From positions 1 through 64,000 of the forward strand of contig NZ_FMXR01000005.1 of assembly GCF_900104415.1 (NCBI RefSeq): a stretch of DNA of 64,000 bases. Direction: 5' to 3'. Source of the stretch: Eubacterium oxidoreducens. Its GTDB lineage: Bacteria > Bacillota > Clostridia > Lachnospirales > Lachnospiraceae. Below are positions 62,595 through 64,000 of this stretch, piece after piece; position 1 is the first letter of the stretch, and each line of letters starts with the position of its first letter. The translations under genes and the position numbers were made by a program. The notes under the pieces were generated by a model. That model ran no database searches and was not told where the DNA came from. It was given only the letters and a program-made list of their open reading frames with translations.

Positions 62595-63443
62595 ATGGCA
62601 GAGAATAAGGAATGTGCAAGTGCAGGAAGCTGTGATAAGTCAAGTTGTGAAGGATGTAGCAGTAATTGTGGCGAGAAGCCGCAAAGCTTTTTAGAGGCAT
62701 GTAATCCGTTATCTTCCGTAAAGAAAGTAATCGGAGTTGTAAGCGGAAAGGGTGGTGTTGGAAAATCATTTGTAACAGCATCTATGGCAGCTGCAATGAA
62801 GAAAAAGGGATATGAGGTAGGAATTCTAGATGCGGATATTACCGGTCCATCTATTCCGAGAATGTTTGGAATCAAAGGCCCGGCAAAAGCAACAGAAGAT
62901 GGAGTGTATCCGATTGCGACAGATGGCGGAATCAAAATCATGAGTTTGAATCTTTTGATGGAAGATGAAGAGGCACCGGTTATCTGGAGAGGACCGGTTA
63001 TTGCCGGCGCGGTAAAACAGTTCTGGACAGATGTAATCTGGGGAGACATTGATTATTTGTTCGTGGATATGCCGCCTGGAACAGGGGATGTACCGCTTAC
63101 GGTATTTCAATCTCTTCCGGTGGATGGAATTGTGATTGTGACCTCGCCGCAGGATTTGGTGCACATGATAGTAAAAAAAGCATATAATATGGCGGAAATG
63201 ATGGATATTCCGGTGCTTGGTATGGTTGAAAACTATAGCTATATGGAATGTCCGGATTGTGGTAAGAAGATTTCTGTGTTTGGAGAAAGCAGCATTGACG
63301 AAGTGGCAAAGAGTGTCAAGACGAAAGTTTTGGGAAAACTTCCAATCAATCCGTTATACGCACAAAAGGTGGATGCCGGAGCATTTGAAGAACTTGAAAT
63401 TGATCAGCTTAATGCTGCAGAGGAGATATTAGAGAACCTGTAA
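62595..63443 (+). CDS. Mrp/NBP35-type P-loop ATPase (Fe-S carrier)
   Basis: 282 residues from ATG 62595; the ATG at 62586 lies too close to the ribosome site AAGGA. The N terminus is cysteine-rich (CASAGSCDKSSCEGCSSNCG), as in NBP35-type carriers. The P-loop is VVSGKGGVGKSFVTASMAAA, then LDADITGPSIPRMFG and DYLFVDMPPGTGDVPLT. A CxxC pair (ECPDCGKKI) near 220 bridges a Fe-S cluster in dimers. It loads Fe-S clusters on target enzymes; the window has several Fe-S proteins. Confidence 0.93.
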   Translation: MAENKECASAGSCDKSSCEGCSSNCGEKPQSFLEACNPLSSVKKVIGVVSGKGGVGKSFVTASMAAAMKKKGYEVGILDADITGPSIPRMFGIKGPAKATEDGVYPIATDGGIKIMSLNLLMEDEEAPVIWRGPVIAGAVKQFWTDVIWGDIDYLFVDMPPGTGDVPLTVFQSLPVDGIVIVTSPQDLVHMIVKKAYNMAEMMDIPVLGMVENYSYMECPDCGKKISVFGESSIDEVAKSVKTKVLGKLPINPLYAQKVDAGAFEELEIDQLNAAEEILENL

Positions 63444-63458
63444 TCGAGGGGGCTGTCT

Positions 63459-64000
63459 ATGATAATATTGGTAATATGGGTGATATTCGTTGTTATTTTA
63501 ATTGCTTCATCAGTAGCAACTAAGAATATAGCTGCGAAAACAAAGCAGCAGCAAAAGATGCAGGCACTGAAAAAGCAGGCAGCGCAGGTCAATCAGACGC
63601 AAGAGTGGAGCGTGAAGGAACAACAGACATCCGCACAAAAGAAAAAGACAGGAAAAAAACAAAATAAGAGTATGGCAGCAAAGGCCGCCATGACGAAGCA
63701 AAAGAATGCCGCGAAAGGAAAAAGTCAAGAAACTTCTTGGGCGAATCTGTTTGAAGAACCTGTTAAGAAAAGCAGTGCATCTGAAATTTTAGAAAGAGCC
63801 AATCGAAATGTGAATGAGGATTTTGGTAAGGATAAAACACTAGAACAGGCGAATGCAGCAGTAAATCCAGATATGGCCTCGACAAAAGAACGTAAAAAGC
63901 CGAATATGGAAGAAATTATCAAGCAGGAACAGATGCGGCTTCGAGAGGAAAATGAGGATCTGATGGCGACAGTTCGAGACCTTATGATTAAAGGACCGGA
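63459..64000 (+). CDS. Membrane-anchored, Lys/Gln-rich protein of unknown function (cut by the window end)
   Basis: An open frame starts at ATG 63459 (GAGGGGG upstream) and runs past the window end, at least 180 residues. The first 20 residues form a membrane helix (MIILVIWVIFVVILIASSVA). The rest is cytoplasmic or exposed, very rich in Lys, Gln and Ala, and predicted helical or disordered (KTKQQQKMQALKKQAAQVN). A part near 115-130 (ETSWANLFEEP) may be a short motif. I do not recognise a family. It starts 15 bases after the Mrp gene. Confidence 0.7.
   Translation, partial: MIILVIWVIFVVILIASSVATKNIAAKTKQQQKMQALKKQAAQVNQTQEWSVKEQQTSAQKKKTGKKQNKSMAAKAAMTKQKNAAKGKSQETSWANLFEEPVKKSSASEILERANRNVNEDFGKDKTLEQANAAVNPDMASTKERKKPNMEEIIKQEQMRLREENEDLMATVRDLMIKGP

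Overview
The window looks like chromosome of a low-GC Gram-positive anaerobe of class Clostridia, most likely a member of the Lachnospiraceae. Reasons: strong AGGAGG ribosome sites, ECF-type vitamin transport, SpoIIA/SpoIIE-type partner-switch proteins, a single-step meso-diaminopimelate dehydrogenase, an NAD-type formate dehydrogenase, many lipoproteins, and lysine-rich surface proteins. The species cannot be named from the sequence alone. Genes are dense and mostly on the + strand.

Layout. 1-293: 3' end of an IS110-type transposase. 612-9168: a corrinoid (vitamin B12-type) capture, import and remodelling locus, the most interesting region. It holds a membrane-anchored alpha/alpha-toroid protein, a DUF4430 (transcobalamin-like) lipoprotein, a second DUF4430-like surface protein, EcfT, a fused double EcfA ATPase, an S component, CbiZ and a VanZ-like protein. 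The first two genes together carry the two domains of animal intrinsic factor/transcobalamin, split over adjacent genes. 9198-10973: a PadR/DUF4097 pair with operators in its own promoter. 10992-13075: LysR regulator and an orphan substrate-binding lipoprotein. 13258-17433: NYN-LOTUS protein, DUF3810 metalloprotease-like protein, SulP transporter without STAS, arylamine N-acetyltransferase.

17628-24265 is a six-gene signalling operon: STAS antagonist, formyltransferase-like enzyme, ABC-type binding protein, sensor-MFS fusion, SpoIIE/RsbU-type phosphatase and RsbW-type kinase. The sigma factor or other output is not in view. A degenerate EAL-HDOD protein and a cytidylate-kinase-like protein follow. 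26388-35217 is a long co-directional run (glpK, proA, Fe-S aldo-keto reductase, PTS enzyme I, DUF364, nitroreductase, Fe-alcohol dehydrogenase, metallophosphoesterase) closed by a terminator. Next come a flavodoxin-like reductase and a LysR gene, then a run from a YfbR-like nucleotidase through a THUMP methyltransferase, a papain-like surface protease, a cell-wall amidase, rdgB and yfcE.

43746-44393 is a six-tRNA operon (Pro, Gly, Arg, His, Gln, Lys) with a consensus promoter and a clean terminator. It is followed by nested inverted repeats, apt, a FUSC transporter, tRNA-Leu and ddh. A second structured repeat lies before a large hybrid histidine kinase. The right part holds an amino-acid ABC transporter whose ATPase has a damaged Walker A motif, a cysteine-type formate dehydrogenase, a LytTR/small-membrane-protein/ABC cluster, mtnA, an Mrp-type Fe-S ATPase, and a gene cut by the window end. 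No CRISPR array, rRNA or prophage was seen.
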